NCBI GenBank assembly: GCA_964242115.1
Contig: CAXSZX010000001.1
Span: 124,001 to 188,000, forward strand
Source of the DNA: BOG-908 sp964242115
GTDB lineage: Bacteria; Pseudomonadota; Alphaproteobacteria; Acetobacterales; Acetobacteraceae
Direction of reading: 5' to 3'
DNA length: 64,000 nucleotides
Position numbers and translations under genes: made by a program. Each line of letters begins with the position of its first letter. Position 1 is the first letter of the stretch. Below the pieces are notes generated by a model that ran no database searches, was not told the origin of the DNA, and worked only from the letters and a program-made list of their open reading frames with translations. This document shows, in pieces, positions 1 through 7,025 of the stretch.

Positions 1-832
1 TGACCAGGACTTGCAGCGGCGGCGCCGGCAACGGAGCGGAGGCCACCGCGCGCGCGGTGAAGGCGGCCAGGGTGGCGGCGCCGTCTTCGGTAGACAGGTG
101 CGCCAGCTGGTCCAGTGCGTGGGCGAAATGCTGGCGGTCGAGGGATTTCGGCGCCGGCAGGGTGAAGAACGGGTCTGCGAGCAGGCGGGACAGCACGGCT
201 TCGGCCGCACGGCCGGCGCGGGCGCTGCGGCCGCCCTCGTCCATTGCGGCGCCGGTGCGCTGGGCCATCCAGTCGTCCAGCAGGGCGCCGCCGGGCCCGG
301 TGTCGCAGGCGAGCAGCGTGCCGTCCGCGCCGATGAAGGTGAGGTTGGCGACGCCGCCGATGTTGACCACCAGCAGCGGCTTCTCCAGCGCGTGTGCCAT
401 GGCGGCGTGGAACAACGGGGCGAGCGGGGCGCCCTGGCCGCCGGCTGCGACGTCCGCCAGGCGGAAGTCGCAGGCGACCGGGGTGGCGGTGAGGCCAGCG
501 AGCAGCACCGGGTCGCCGATCTGGCGGGTGAGGCCCCGGTGGGGCGCGTGCAGGACGGTCTGGCCGTGGAAGCCCAGCAGCTCGGCCGGCAGGCGCAGTT
601 CGGCCACCGCCTGGGCGTGCACGAAGGTGAGCTTGGCGGCGGCTTCGGCCACCAGGTCCGGCGGTGCCGCCTCGCCAACTTCGATCAGCTCGCGCAGCAG
701 GGCGCGCAGGGGGGCAGCGTAGGGCACTGTCAGGCTGGGGCCGAGCGCGTGCACGGTTTGCCCGTCGGTCTCCAGGAAGGCGGCGTCCACCCCGTCCAGC
801 GAGGTGCCGCTCATCAGGCCGATCACCCGCAT
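1..832 (-). CDS. anmK: Anhydro-N-acetylmuramic acid kinase, 3' end cut by window edge
   Basis: AnmK phosphorylates and opens 1,6-anhydro-MurNAc, so that cell-wall sugar released by lytic transglycosylases can be recycled in the cytoplasm. The reverse strand reads from an ATG at 832 as MRVIGLMSGTSLDGVDAAF, the classic AnmK N-terminus (MSGTSxDGxD). Further in are an NIGGVANLT stretch and DTGPGGALLDDW, the conserved ATP/sugar-binding motifs of the family. About 277 codons are present of the usual ~370; the reading frame leaves the window at position 1. A GGAAG ribosome-binding site lies just before the start. The gene is divergent from tyrS, a common alphaproteobacterial arrangement. The long plus-strand open frame here is only its shadow. 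Confidence 0.95.
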   Translation of the reverse strand, partial: MRVIGLMSGTSLDGVDAAFLETDGQTVHALGPSLTVPYAAPLRALLRELIEVGEAAPPDLVAEAAAKLTFVHAQAVAELRLPAELLGFHGQTVLHAPHRGLTRQIGDPVLLAGLTATPVACDFRLADVAAGGQGAPLAPLFHAAMAHALEKPLLVVNIGGVANLTFIGADGTLLACDTGPGGALLDDWMAQRTGAAMDEGGRSARAGRAAEAVLSRLLADPFFTLPAPKSLDRQHFAHALDQLAHLSTEDGAATLAAFTARAVASAPLPAPPLQVLV

Positions 833-861
833 GCCTTCCGCTCCCGCACCGCTGTTGGTAA

Positions 862-1002
862 GTGTCCGTCAGAAAGCCGTCCTTGCGGCCAGCTGGCGCG
901 ATCTTCCGGCGCTCCGGTGCTCATGGCCACAGCGGGCCAGCGCGCCTTGATGCTTTGGAAACGCGCCGGCTGACTCATCAGGCCGGCTTTTCAAACGGAC
1001 AC
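862..1002. mobile_element. MITE-like element with IS5-type terminal inverted repeats and TAA target duplication
   Basis: A 141-bp element lies in the anmK/tyrS divergent gap. Its left end begins GTGTCCGTCAGAAAGCCG; the right end, reverse complemented, begins GTGTCCGTTTGAAAAGCCGG. The first 8 bases are identical and similarity continues for about 45 bp. It is flanked on both sides by TAA (859-861 and 1003-1005), a TNA target duplication typical of the IS1031/ISL2 groups of the IS5 family. No transposase is encoded, so it would need a full-length relative elsewhere for mobility. Family assignment is inference from ends and target site. Confidence 0.7.
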
Positions 1003-1015
1003 TAAGCGCAGGCCT

Positions 1016-2260
1016 ATGTCACGCAACGCGTTTCTCCAAGAGGCCGAGGCCCGCGGCTTCGTCCACCAGTGCACCGACGCCGAGGCGCTGTCGGACGCGC
1101 TGAACGCCGGCGTGGTTTCGGCCTACGTGGGCTACGACTGCACCGCGGACAGCCTGCACGTTGGCAACCTGCTGTCGGTCATGCTGATGCGGCTGCTGCA
1201 GCGCCACGGACATCGGCCGGTCCCGCTGCTGGGCGGCGGCACCACTAAAATCGGCGACCCGAGCGGCCGCGACGAGAGCCGGCAGTTGCTGACCGACGCG
1301 GTGATCGCCGCCAACATGGCCGGCATCGCGCGCAACTTCGCGCCATACCTTCGCTTCGGCGATGCCGCCACCGACGCGTTCGTGGTCAACAACGCCGACT
1401 GGCTCGATCAGCTCGGCTACATCCCGCTGCTGCGCGAGGTGGGCGTGCACTTCACCATCAACCGCATGCTGACGATGGACAGCGTGCGGCTGCGCCTGGA
1501 CCGCGAGCAGCCGCTGACGTTCCTCGAATTCAACTACATGATCCTGCAGAGTTACGATTTTCGCGAGCTGCACCGCCGCCACGGCGTGCGGCTGCAGATG
1601 GGCGGGTCGGACCAGTGGGGCAACATCGTCTCCGGCGTGGACCTGGTGCGGCGAACCGACGGCGCGCAGGTGTTCGGCCTGACGGTGCCGCTGATGACCA
1701 CCGCGTCGGGCGCCAAGATGGGCAAGTCGGTGCGTGGTGCGACCTGGCTGAGTGCCGACCGGTTGAGCCCCTACGACTACTGGCAGTTCTGGCGCAACGC
1801 GGAAGACGCCGACGTGGGCCGCTTCCTGCGGCTGTTCACCGACTTGCCGTTGCACGAGATTGGCCGGCTGGAACAGCTGGGCGGCGCGGAGGTCAACGAG
1901 GCAAAAAAGCGTCTGGCCACCGAGGCGACCGCGCTGCTGCACGGGCGCGCAGCGGCCGAGCAGGCGGCCGAGACGGCAAGGTCCACGTTCGAGGCGGGTG
2001 CGGCTGCCGACACGTTGCCGACACACCTGGTGGCAGTGGCCGACCTGGCGGCCGGCATTCCGGTGTGGCGGCTGCTGGCGGAGGCGGGCCTGGCGGCCAG
2101 CAACGGCGAGGCACGGCGGCTGATCCGTGGTGGCGGCGCGCGGGTCAACGATACGGTGGTGGCCGACGAGGGGCGGCTGGTGGGCGAAGGGGACTTGCGG
2201 GACGGGGCGGTTAAGCTGTCGGCGGGCAAGAAGCAGCATCGGTTGGTCAAAGCGAAGTAA
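1016..2260 (+). CDS. tyrS: Tyrosyl-tRNA synthetase
   Basis: Charges tRNA-Tyr with tyrosine using ATP in the cytoplasm. The 414-residue protein has the class I HIGH-like signature HVGN near residue 46 (after YDCTADSLHVGN), a tyrosine-binding region containing GGSDQWGNI, and the KMSKS-like loop KMGKS. The last ~80 residues form an S4-type RNA-binding domain (RLIRGGGARVN). Length fits the bacterial TyrRS family. The start at 1016 has a short AGG ribosome-binding site and lies only 11 bases past the TAA duplication of the MITE, so the MITE forms most of the upstream promoter region. An intergenic repeat begins directly at the stop codon. Confidence 0.97.
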   Translation: MSRNAFLQEAEARGFVHQCTDAEALSDALNAGVVSAYVGYDCTADSLHVGNLLSVMLMRLLQRHGHRPVPLLGGGTTKIGDPSGRDESRQLLTDAVIAANMAGIARNFAPYLRFGDAATDAFVVNNADWLDQLGYIPLLREVGVHFTINRMLTMDSVRLRLDREQPLTFLEFNYMILQSYDFRELHRRHGVRLQMGGSDQWGNIVSGVDLVRRTDGAQVFGLTVPLMTTASGAKMGKSVRGATWLSADRLSPYDYWQFWRNAEDADVGRFLRLFTDLPLHEIGRLEQLGGAEVNEAKKRLATEATALLHGRAAAEQAAETARSTFEAGAAADTLPTHLVAVADLAAGIPVWRLLAEAGLAASNGEARRLIRGGGARVNDTVVADEGRLVGEGDLRDGAVKLSAGKKQHRLVKAK

Positions 2261-2400
2261 GCGGTTCTTTTTTGAAAAAAAAGAACCAAAAAACTTTTAC
2301 TCTCTGTATGTGCGTGGCGCGGAGGCGCTTCGGTTCGGTCTTCCGCGACAGCCGCAGTGAAAGCTTTTTGCTTCTTCTTCTCGAAAAAGAAGACGCTTGC
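2259..2400. repeat. Two-armed intergenic palindromic repeat, copy 1
   Basis: Starts at the tyrS stop codon. The left arm has the hairpin GGTTCTTTTTTGAAAAAAAA followed by GAACC and an AAAAAACTTTT tail. The right arm has AAAGCTTTTTGCTTCTTC and ends GAAGACGCTTGC. A CCGCGACAGCCG core lies between them. Confidence 0.85.
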
Positions 2401-2492
2401 TCTTGCTTCTAGTGCCGATTCCGCCGCACTCGCCGGCCGTTTGGATTCAGAAGTTGATATTGCCCCCTCACACAGGGCAAAGTTCGCGGGCG

Positions 2493-4040
2493 ATGAAACG
2501 CTCGCTCACGCGCTGGCTGCCGCTGCTTCTGCTCTGCGTGCTGTCGGCGTGCGGCGGCGGGCAGCGTGCCGCCGTCACCAGCAACGCGGGCCAGGGCAAC
2601 TACGCTCCGCCCGGCCCGCCCGAAGACCCCTGGGGTCCTTACATAGTCGAGGCGTCCGGCCGGTTCAGCGTGCCGCAGGCCTGGATACGCGCGGTGATCC
2701 ATCAGGAGTCCGGCGGGCACCAGTACCTGCACGGCCAGCTGGTCACCTCGGACGCCGGCGCGCTGGGGCTGATGCAGCTGATCCCGGCGACCTACGCAGA
2801 GATGAGCAACCGCTACGGCCTTGGCTCGGACCCTTACGACCCGCACGACAACATCATGGCAGGCACCGGCTACATCCACGAGCTATATAACCGTTACGGC
2901 TCGCCGAACTTCCTGGTCGCCTACAACGCCGGGCCGCGGCGCCTGGAAACGTATCTGGCCGGGCAGAGCATATTGCCGAACGAGACGATGAACTACGTGG
3001 CGTCCATCGCGCCGAACCTGGGCGCCGAGAAGCCGCTGAGCGGGCCGTTGACCGCCCTGGCCCTCGGCGGCGGCGCGCATGCCGGCCCGGTGCCGCATGA
3101 CTTCGTCCGCACGCCGGCGGGTTGCTGGCAGGACCCGGACGCGGCGTACGACCCGGACGCGCCGTGCCGGACCGCGCCGCCGGTGCGGGTGGCCCGTGCG
3201 GACCCGCCGCGGCCGGGCGGCCGCAGTGCGCATTGCTGGCAGGACCCTAACGCGGCGTACGACCCGACGGCCCCGTGCCGCTCGGCGCCGCCCGCGCCAC
3301 CGCCGGTGCAACTAGCCGAGGCGGCGCCGGTGCCCGCCCTGCAGGTCCGGCCTGAAGCGGCGCTGCCGGCGGTGCAGCCGGCTGCACCACCGGCTTCCGC
3401 CGTACGGCTGGCCGAGGCGGTGCCGGCGCCGTTGCCTTACGGGCAGAGCGCCACCGCGCCGCAGCCGGTGGCATATGCGCAGGCCGCGCCGCAGCAGGCG
3501 GCGTTCGTGGTGCCGGCTGCGCCAGGCCGGACAGGTTGCTGGCGCGACCCGAACGCCGCCTATGATCCTGCTGCGCCGTGTCAGGTGCGCCCGACGGTTC
3601 AGACGCAGCCGGCGCAGCAGGTGCGGCTGGCGCAAGCCGGCGGCCGGACCGAGGCAGGCTGGGGGCAGGGGCAGGCCGGCACGGCGGCTGGTCGCGAGGC
3701 TGGCGCGCCGGTGACCAGACGCAGCTTTGCCAGCACCTTCCTGATCCCGTCGGCGGCCGCAGCCACCGTTCGGCCGGCGATGGCCGCTGGGCGCTGGTCC
3801 GTCCAGGTGGGCGCGTTCGCGAGCGCCGACCAAGCCAGGCGCGCCGCAGAGCGGGTGCGGGACCTCTCGCCACGCGAGCTTGGGAGCGCCCGGGTAGCGC
3901 TGGGCACGACCAGCCCCTTCGGCGGGCAGCGTCTGTATCAGGCGCGGCTTTTGGGGCTCTCGGCGCAGACGGCTACCCAGGCTTGCGGCAACTTGCAGGC
4001 GCATGCGCAGGCGTGCTTGCGGGTGCCGCCGGGGGGCTGA
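2493..4040 (+). CDS. Lipoprotein lytic transglycosylase with C-terminal SPOR domain
   Basis: Predicted outer-membrane lipoprotein that cleaves peptidoglycan glycan strands. From ATG 2493 (515 aa) the protein opens with a lipoprotein signal ending in lipobox LSAC (Cys20). The SLT domain (about residues 45-170) has catalytic Glu72 in HQESGGHQ plus the family motifs GALGLMQLIPAT and NFLVAYNAGP. A long Pro/Ala-rich linker (180-430) carries three copies of CWxDPxAAYDPxAPC at residues 211-225, 248-262 and 349-363, each with two cysteines. The last ~75 residues (WSVQVGAFASADQA onward) form a SPOR domain that binds septal denuded glycan, as in RlpA-type proteins. Upstream in-frame codons run back into repeat DNA, so the signal-peptide start is preferred. 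Its exact enzyme class is inference. Confidence 0.85.
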   Translation: MKRSLTRWLPLLLLCVLSACGGGQRAAVTSNAGQGNYAPPGPPEDPWGPYIVEASGRFSVPQAWIRAVIHQESGGHQYLHGQLVTSDAGALGLMQLIPATYAEMSNRYGLGSDPYDPHDNIMAGTGYIHELYNRYGSPNFLVAYNAGPRRLETYLAGQSILPNETMNYVASIAPNLGAEKPLSGPLTALALGGGAHAGPVPHDFVRTPAGCWQDPDAAYDPDAPCRTAPPVRVARADPPRPGGRSAHCWQDPNAAYDPTAPCRSAPPAPPPVQLAEAAPVPALQVRPEAALPAVQPAAPPASAVRLAEAVPAPLPYGQSATAPQPVAYAQAAPQQAAFVVPAAPGRTGCWRDPNAAYDPAAPCQVRPTVQTQPAQQVRLAQAGGRTEAGWGQGQAGTAAGREAGAPVTRRSFASTFLIPSAAAATVRPAMAAGRWSVQVGAFASADQARRAAERVRDLSPRELGSARVALGTTSPFGGQRLYQARLLGLSAQTATQACGNLQAHAQACLRVPPGG

Positions 4041-4110
4041 GGCTGCTCGTGCGCGGGACGTGCAAGCACGTTTTCCGCGCCGCGCTTCACAGCCCCAGGT
4101 CTCCGGCAAT

Positions 4111-4236
4111 AAAGAAAGGCCTTCTTTTCTGAAGAAAAGAAGCAAAGACTTTTGGTGCGGCTGTCGCGGAGTTTCCTTCAGCGCGCCCCGGGGAACAAAA
4201 GCTTTCGGTTCTTTTTCAAAAAACAACCTGCCTTTC
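4111..4236. repeat. Two-armed intergenic palindromic repeat, copy 2
   Basis: Lies 70 bases after the transglycosylase stop. The left arm is the CTTC type (CTTCTTTTCTGAAGAAAAGAAG), then a CTGTCGCGGA core, then a degraded GTTC-type right arm (GGTTCTTTTTCAAAAAAC). The rest of the 4041-4400 gap shows nothing else recognisable. Confidence 0.8.
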
Positions 4237-4400
4237 TGTCGGTCAGGTCCGGGCCAAAGCCGTTCGTGTGAGTAGATTCCGGCCCTGCCGCCGAGCGCAC
4301 AGTGTCGTCATTACAGGTGGCCCCGGCGCCAGGAACACACGAGACACTCGAGGACCAGGGCCAAAGACGTCACAAGCTCCCGTCGGAAAGGTCGCCCATC

Positions 4401-4985
4401 ATGCAAACCGTCCATACAGACCGAGCGGCCATGGCGGCCAGTAACCGCCCGGCCGCTCTGCAGTGGTTTCTGCACGATGTGTTCTACATTGCCATGCTGG
4501 TGCTGGCGTTGACCGGCGTGGTGTTTCGGCTGCCGGTTAGCTACTGGGTGATCCTCATCCCGGTGTTCGGTGTCATCACCGTCGCCGAAGGCTGGAGCCA
4601 CTTCACAGATCGAACGGAGAGGCTCGCCCTCGTCTACCGCGTCGCACTGAACTGGTGTGCCTTGCTGCTCGCCATCTACCTGCTGTCCAATGATGGTGTG
4701 CGCGGCGTCATGAACGCCAACGCAACGTCCCTGTCGATGATGACCCTGCTGGCGTTGGGAACCTTCGTTGCCGGCGTGCAGGCCCGCGTGTGGCAGATCT
4801 GTGCTGTCGGTGGCTTGCTGTTCTTGTCCGTTCCTGGACTTGGCTGGCTGGACCAGTCGCCTTTGTTGCTGACGTCCGTGACCTGCTTGTTCGTGGCACT
4901 CGGAGGATTGGCATGGTGGGTCAGTCAGCGACGCCGCGTCGCTCCGCACGGCCTGGCTGCCCATCCAGCGTCAGGCACACTCTAG
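4401..4985 (+). CDS. Hypothetical multi-pass membrane protein
   Basis: I do not recognise this family. The 194-residue protein has about six hydrophobic segments, for example FYIAMLVLALTGVVF, YWVILIPVFGVITV, ALNWCALLLAIYLL and a last one near residues 160-180, with a short basic C-terminus (SQRRR). It therefore looks like an integral inner-membrane protein without a large soluble domain. ATG 4401 is preferred over in-frame ATG 4302 because GGAAAGG precedes it at good spacing and the extra 33 residues look non-coding. It is followed after 135 bases by the PRC-barrel and slipin genes on the same strand, so the three could be co-transcribed and act in membrane stress, but that is inference. Confidence 0.65.
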   Translation: MQTVHTDRAAMAASNRPAALQWFLHDVFYIAMLVLALTGVVFRLPVSYWVILIPVFGVITVAEGWSHFTDRTERLALVYRVALNWCALLLAIYLLSNDGVRGVMNANATSLSMMTLLALGTFVAGVQARVWQICAVGGLLFLSVPGLGWLDQSPLLLTSVTCLFVALGGLAWWVSQRRRVAPHGLAAHPASGTL

Positions 4986-5120
4986 ACCGCTGCGCCGGGC
5001 CGGCTTGCACGCGCCCTGAGTAGGTGTTTTCCGACGCTACCCCGCAATGGCTGAACGGCGGAGGTTGGCTGGCCGAGATTAAACCGCGCCGCCGCGGCGT
5101 TCACTCGACCGGGAGAGACC

Positions 5121-5945
5121 ATGCTGCAGCAGGGATTGGCGTTCAAAGGGTTCTCCATTGAGGCAAGCGACGGCAGGATCGGGACTGTCCGTGACTTCCT
5201 GTTCGACGATTCGACGTGGAAGTTGCGTTGGCTGGTCGTGGACACCGGTGGCTGGCTCAGCGACTGCAAACTACTCCTTCACCCGAGCGCCATCGACAAA
5301 GCCGATGTGCCGGCCAAGGCACTTCTGGTGACGCTGACGCGCGAGCAGGTCAAGAACAGCCCAAGAATTGCCACCGACGAGCCGGTTTCCATGCAGATGG
5401 AATACAGGCTTTACGGCTACTACGGCATCGACTCGATGTGGGGCGGCTTCTACTACGGCGGCAACCCCGACGGCGAACCGATCAGCTCCCCGAAGCTTCG
5501 TCAGGCAGTGCCGGACGAAGCCACAGGCACGCGGCACGTCGCAGCAGACCCGCACCTGCGTAGCTTGGCCGAAGTGACCGGCTACCGCATTCACGCCACC
5601 GACGGCGAGGTGGGCCACGTCGAAAATTTCCTGATCGACGACCAAAGCTGGGATGTCCGCTACCTGGTTGCCGACACACGCAACTGGTGGTTCGGGCAGC
5701 ACGTGCTGTTGTCTCCGGCGTCCGTTCAGGAAATCAGGTGGGACGAGCGCAACATCAGCCTCAATCTCACCTGCTACAAGATCAAGGGCAGCCCGCCCTG
5801 GGACGCAACCGGGTTGCTTGACCGGGCTTACGAGACGCTGCTGCAGGCCCATTACGACTGGCCAGCCAAGTTTCTGCCCGCAAGACACGCGCAGGCGGCG
5901 CCACCGCTCGCCGCCGCACCGGCGCGCGTGGAGGCACTGTTGTGA
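5121..5945 (+). CDS. Tandem PRC-barrel domain protein
   Basis: A 274-residue soluble protein with two PRC-barrel-like beta domains. The first covers roughly residues 10-95 (GFSIEASDGRIGTVRDFLFD ... LRWLVVDTGGW); the second covers roughly 150-230 (GYRIHATDGEVGHVENFLID ... VRYLVADTRNWW). The repeated pattern xGxIG/VxDFLxDD then RWLVxDT is diagnostic. PRC barrels occur in photosynthetic reaction centre H subunits, RimM and many stress-associated proteins; the substrate here is unknown. GGGAGAG precedes the ATG. Its stop codon overlaps the next start (GTGA), so translation is coupled to the slipin gene, suggesting a shared role at the membrane. Confidence 0.85.
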   Translation: MLQQGLAFKGFSIEASDGRIGTVRDFLFDDSTWKLRWLVVDTGGWLSDCKLLLHPSAIDKADVPAKALLVTLTREQVKNSPRIATDEPVSMQMEYRLYGYYGIDSMWGGFYYGGNPDGEPISSPKLRQAVPDEATGTRHVAADPHLRSLAEVTGYRIHATDGEVGHVENFLIDDQSWDVRYLVADTRNWWFGQHVLLSPASVQEIRWDERNISLNLTCYKIKGSPPWDATGLLDRAYETLLQAHYDWPAKFLPARHAQAAPPLAAAPARVEALL

Positions 5946-6784
5946 CATCGGCGTTTCCCATGCTCGGGCTCGTGCTGGCGTTCGCTGCGGCCATCGTCTT
6001 TGCCGCCCTGGTTGCTGGGACCGTCAAGATCCTGCGCGAGTACGAGCGCGCGGTCGTGTTCACGCTGGGACGATTCAGCCGCGTGCGCGGACCAGGACTC
6101 GTCCTGCTGATACCGTTCGTTCAGGAGATGGTTCGCGTCGACCTGCGCATCCAGGTCATCGAGATTCCGAGCCAGGACGTGATCTCGCGCGACAACGTCT
6201 CGATGAAGGTCGACGCAGTCCTCTACTTCAACGTGGTCAACCCGGAGCACGCGATCATCCAGGTGCAGGACTACCTGCCCGCGACCAACATGCTGGCGCA
6301 GACGACGTTGCGCGCCGTGCTTGGCCAGCACGAACTCGACGAGATGCTGTCCGAGCGGAAAAAGCTCAGCACCGACGTGCAGAGTATCCTCGACGCGCAG
6401 ACTGAAACTTGGGGCATCAAGGTTAGCAACGTGGAGATCAGAACAGTCGAGCTGACCGACAACATGGTGCGCGCTATCGCCAAGCAGGCCGAAGCGGAAC
6501 GCGACCGCCGGGCGAAGATCATCCACGCGGAAGCCGAGTTCCAGGCATCGCAGACCCTGGTGGACGCAGCCAAGATACTCGGCAGCATACCCGCGGCGAT
6601 GCAGTTGCGCTACCTGCAGACGCTAACCGAGATTGGCGGCGAGCAGAACTCCACGATCGTGTTCCCCATGCCGATCGACATTATGAAGCCGTTTATCGAC
6701 ATACTGGAGAAGGCCGACAAGGCGAGTGCTGCGAACGGGGCCATGCACGTTCAGAGTGGCGCTTCGGTGCCGCTTCTTTCGTGA
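5942..6784 (+). CDS. SPFH/band-7 slipin (stomatin-like) membrane protein
   Basis: A 280-residue stomatin/slipin. It has one N-terminal membrane segment (about residues 8-28), then the SPFH domain: EYERAVVFTLGRF, GPGLVLLIPF, VDLRIQVIEIPSQDVI and the Ala/Glu-rich helix KQAEAERDRRAKIIHAEAE, all hallmark slipin sequences. Members scaffold membrane microdomains and often sit beside NfeD-type proteases; no nfeD is visible here, the partner instead being the PRC-barrel protein. The start is GTG 5942, overlapping the previous stop by four bases; an in-frame ATG at 5960 is an alternative. Confidence 0.9.
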   Translation: MTSAFPMLGLVLAFAAAIVFAALVAGTVKILREYERAVVFTLGRFSRVRGPGLVLLIPFVQEMVRVDLRIQVIEIPSQDVISRDNVSMKVDAVLYFNVVNPEHAIIQVQDYLPATNMLAQTTLRAVLGQHELDEMLSERKKLSTDVQSILDAQTETWGIKVSNVEIRTVELTDNMVRAIAKQAEAERDRRAKIIHAEAEFQASQTLVDAAKILGSIPAAMQLRYLQTLTEIGGEQNSTIVFPMPIDIMKPFIDILEKADKASAANGAMHVQSGASVPLLS

Positions 6785-6820
6785 CAGACCGCTGACGGTC
6801 TTGGCGCTCACCGCTTGACG

Positions 6821-6970
6821 AAAGCAACGCCTTCTTTTCCGAAGAAAAGAAGCAAAAGACTTTTGCTTCCTCGTAGCGTCGATGGTGATGGGCTTCTGAC
6901 GCCTTGCCGCAGCGTCAAAGACAAGAGTTCTTTGGTTCTTTTTTTCAAAAAAGAACCGCTTGCTTGCTTC
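6821..6970. repeat. Two-armed intergenic palindromic repeat, copy 3
   Basis: Lies 36 bases after the slipin stop. The left arm is CTTC type (CTTCTTTTCCGAAGAAAAGAAG). The right arm is a near-perfect GTTC type (GGTTCTTTTTTTCAAAAAAG then AACCGCTTGCTTGC). It ends 55 bases before the phosphoketolase start. Confidence 0.88.
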
Positions 6971-7025
6971 GTTTGCAAACAGCGGCGAGTCGCAGGCTTT
7001 CGGCATCCGAACAGAGGTATCAACA

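Noticed and set aside
11..973. Long plus-strand open frame at the left end
   Set aside because: It is the shadow of anmK on the other strand, and its composition (runs of Arg, Gly, Gln) is not protein-like.
4302..4400. Longer start for the membrane protein at 4302
   Set aside because: The extra 33 residues are not hydrophobic or conserved-looking, and ATG 4401 has a good ribosome-binding site.
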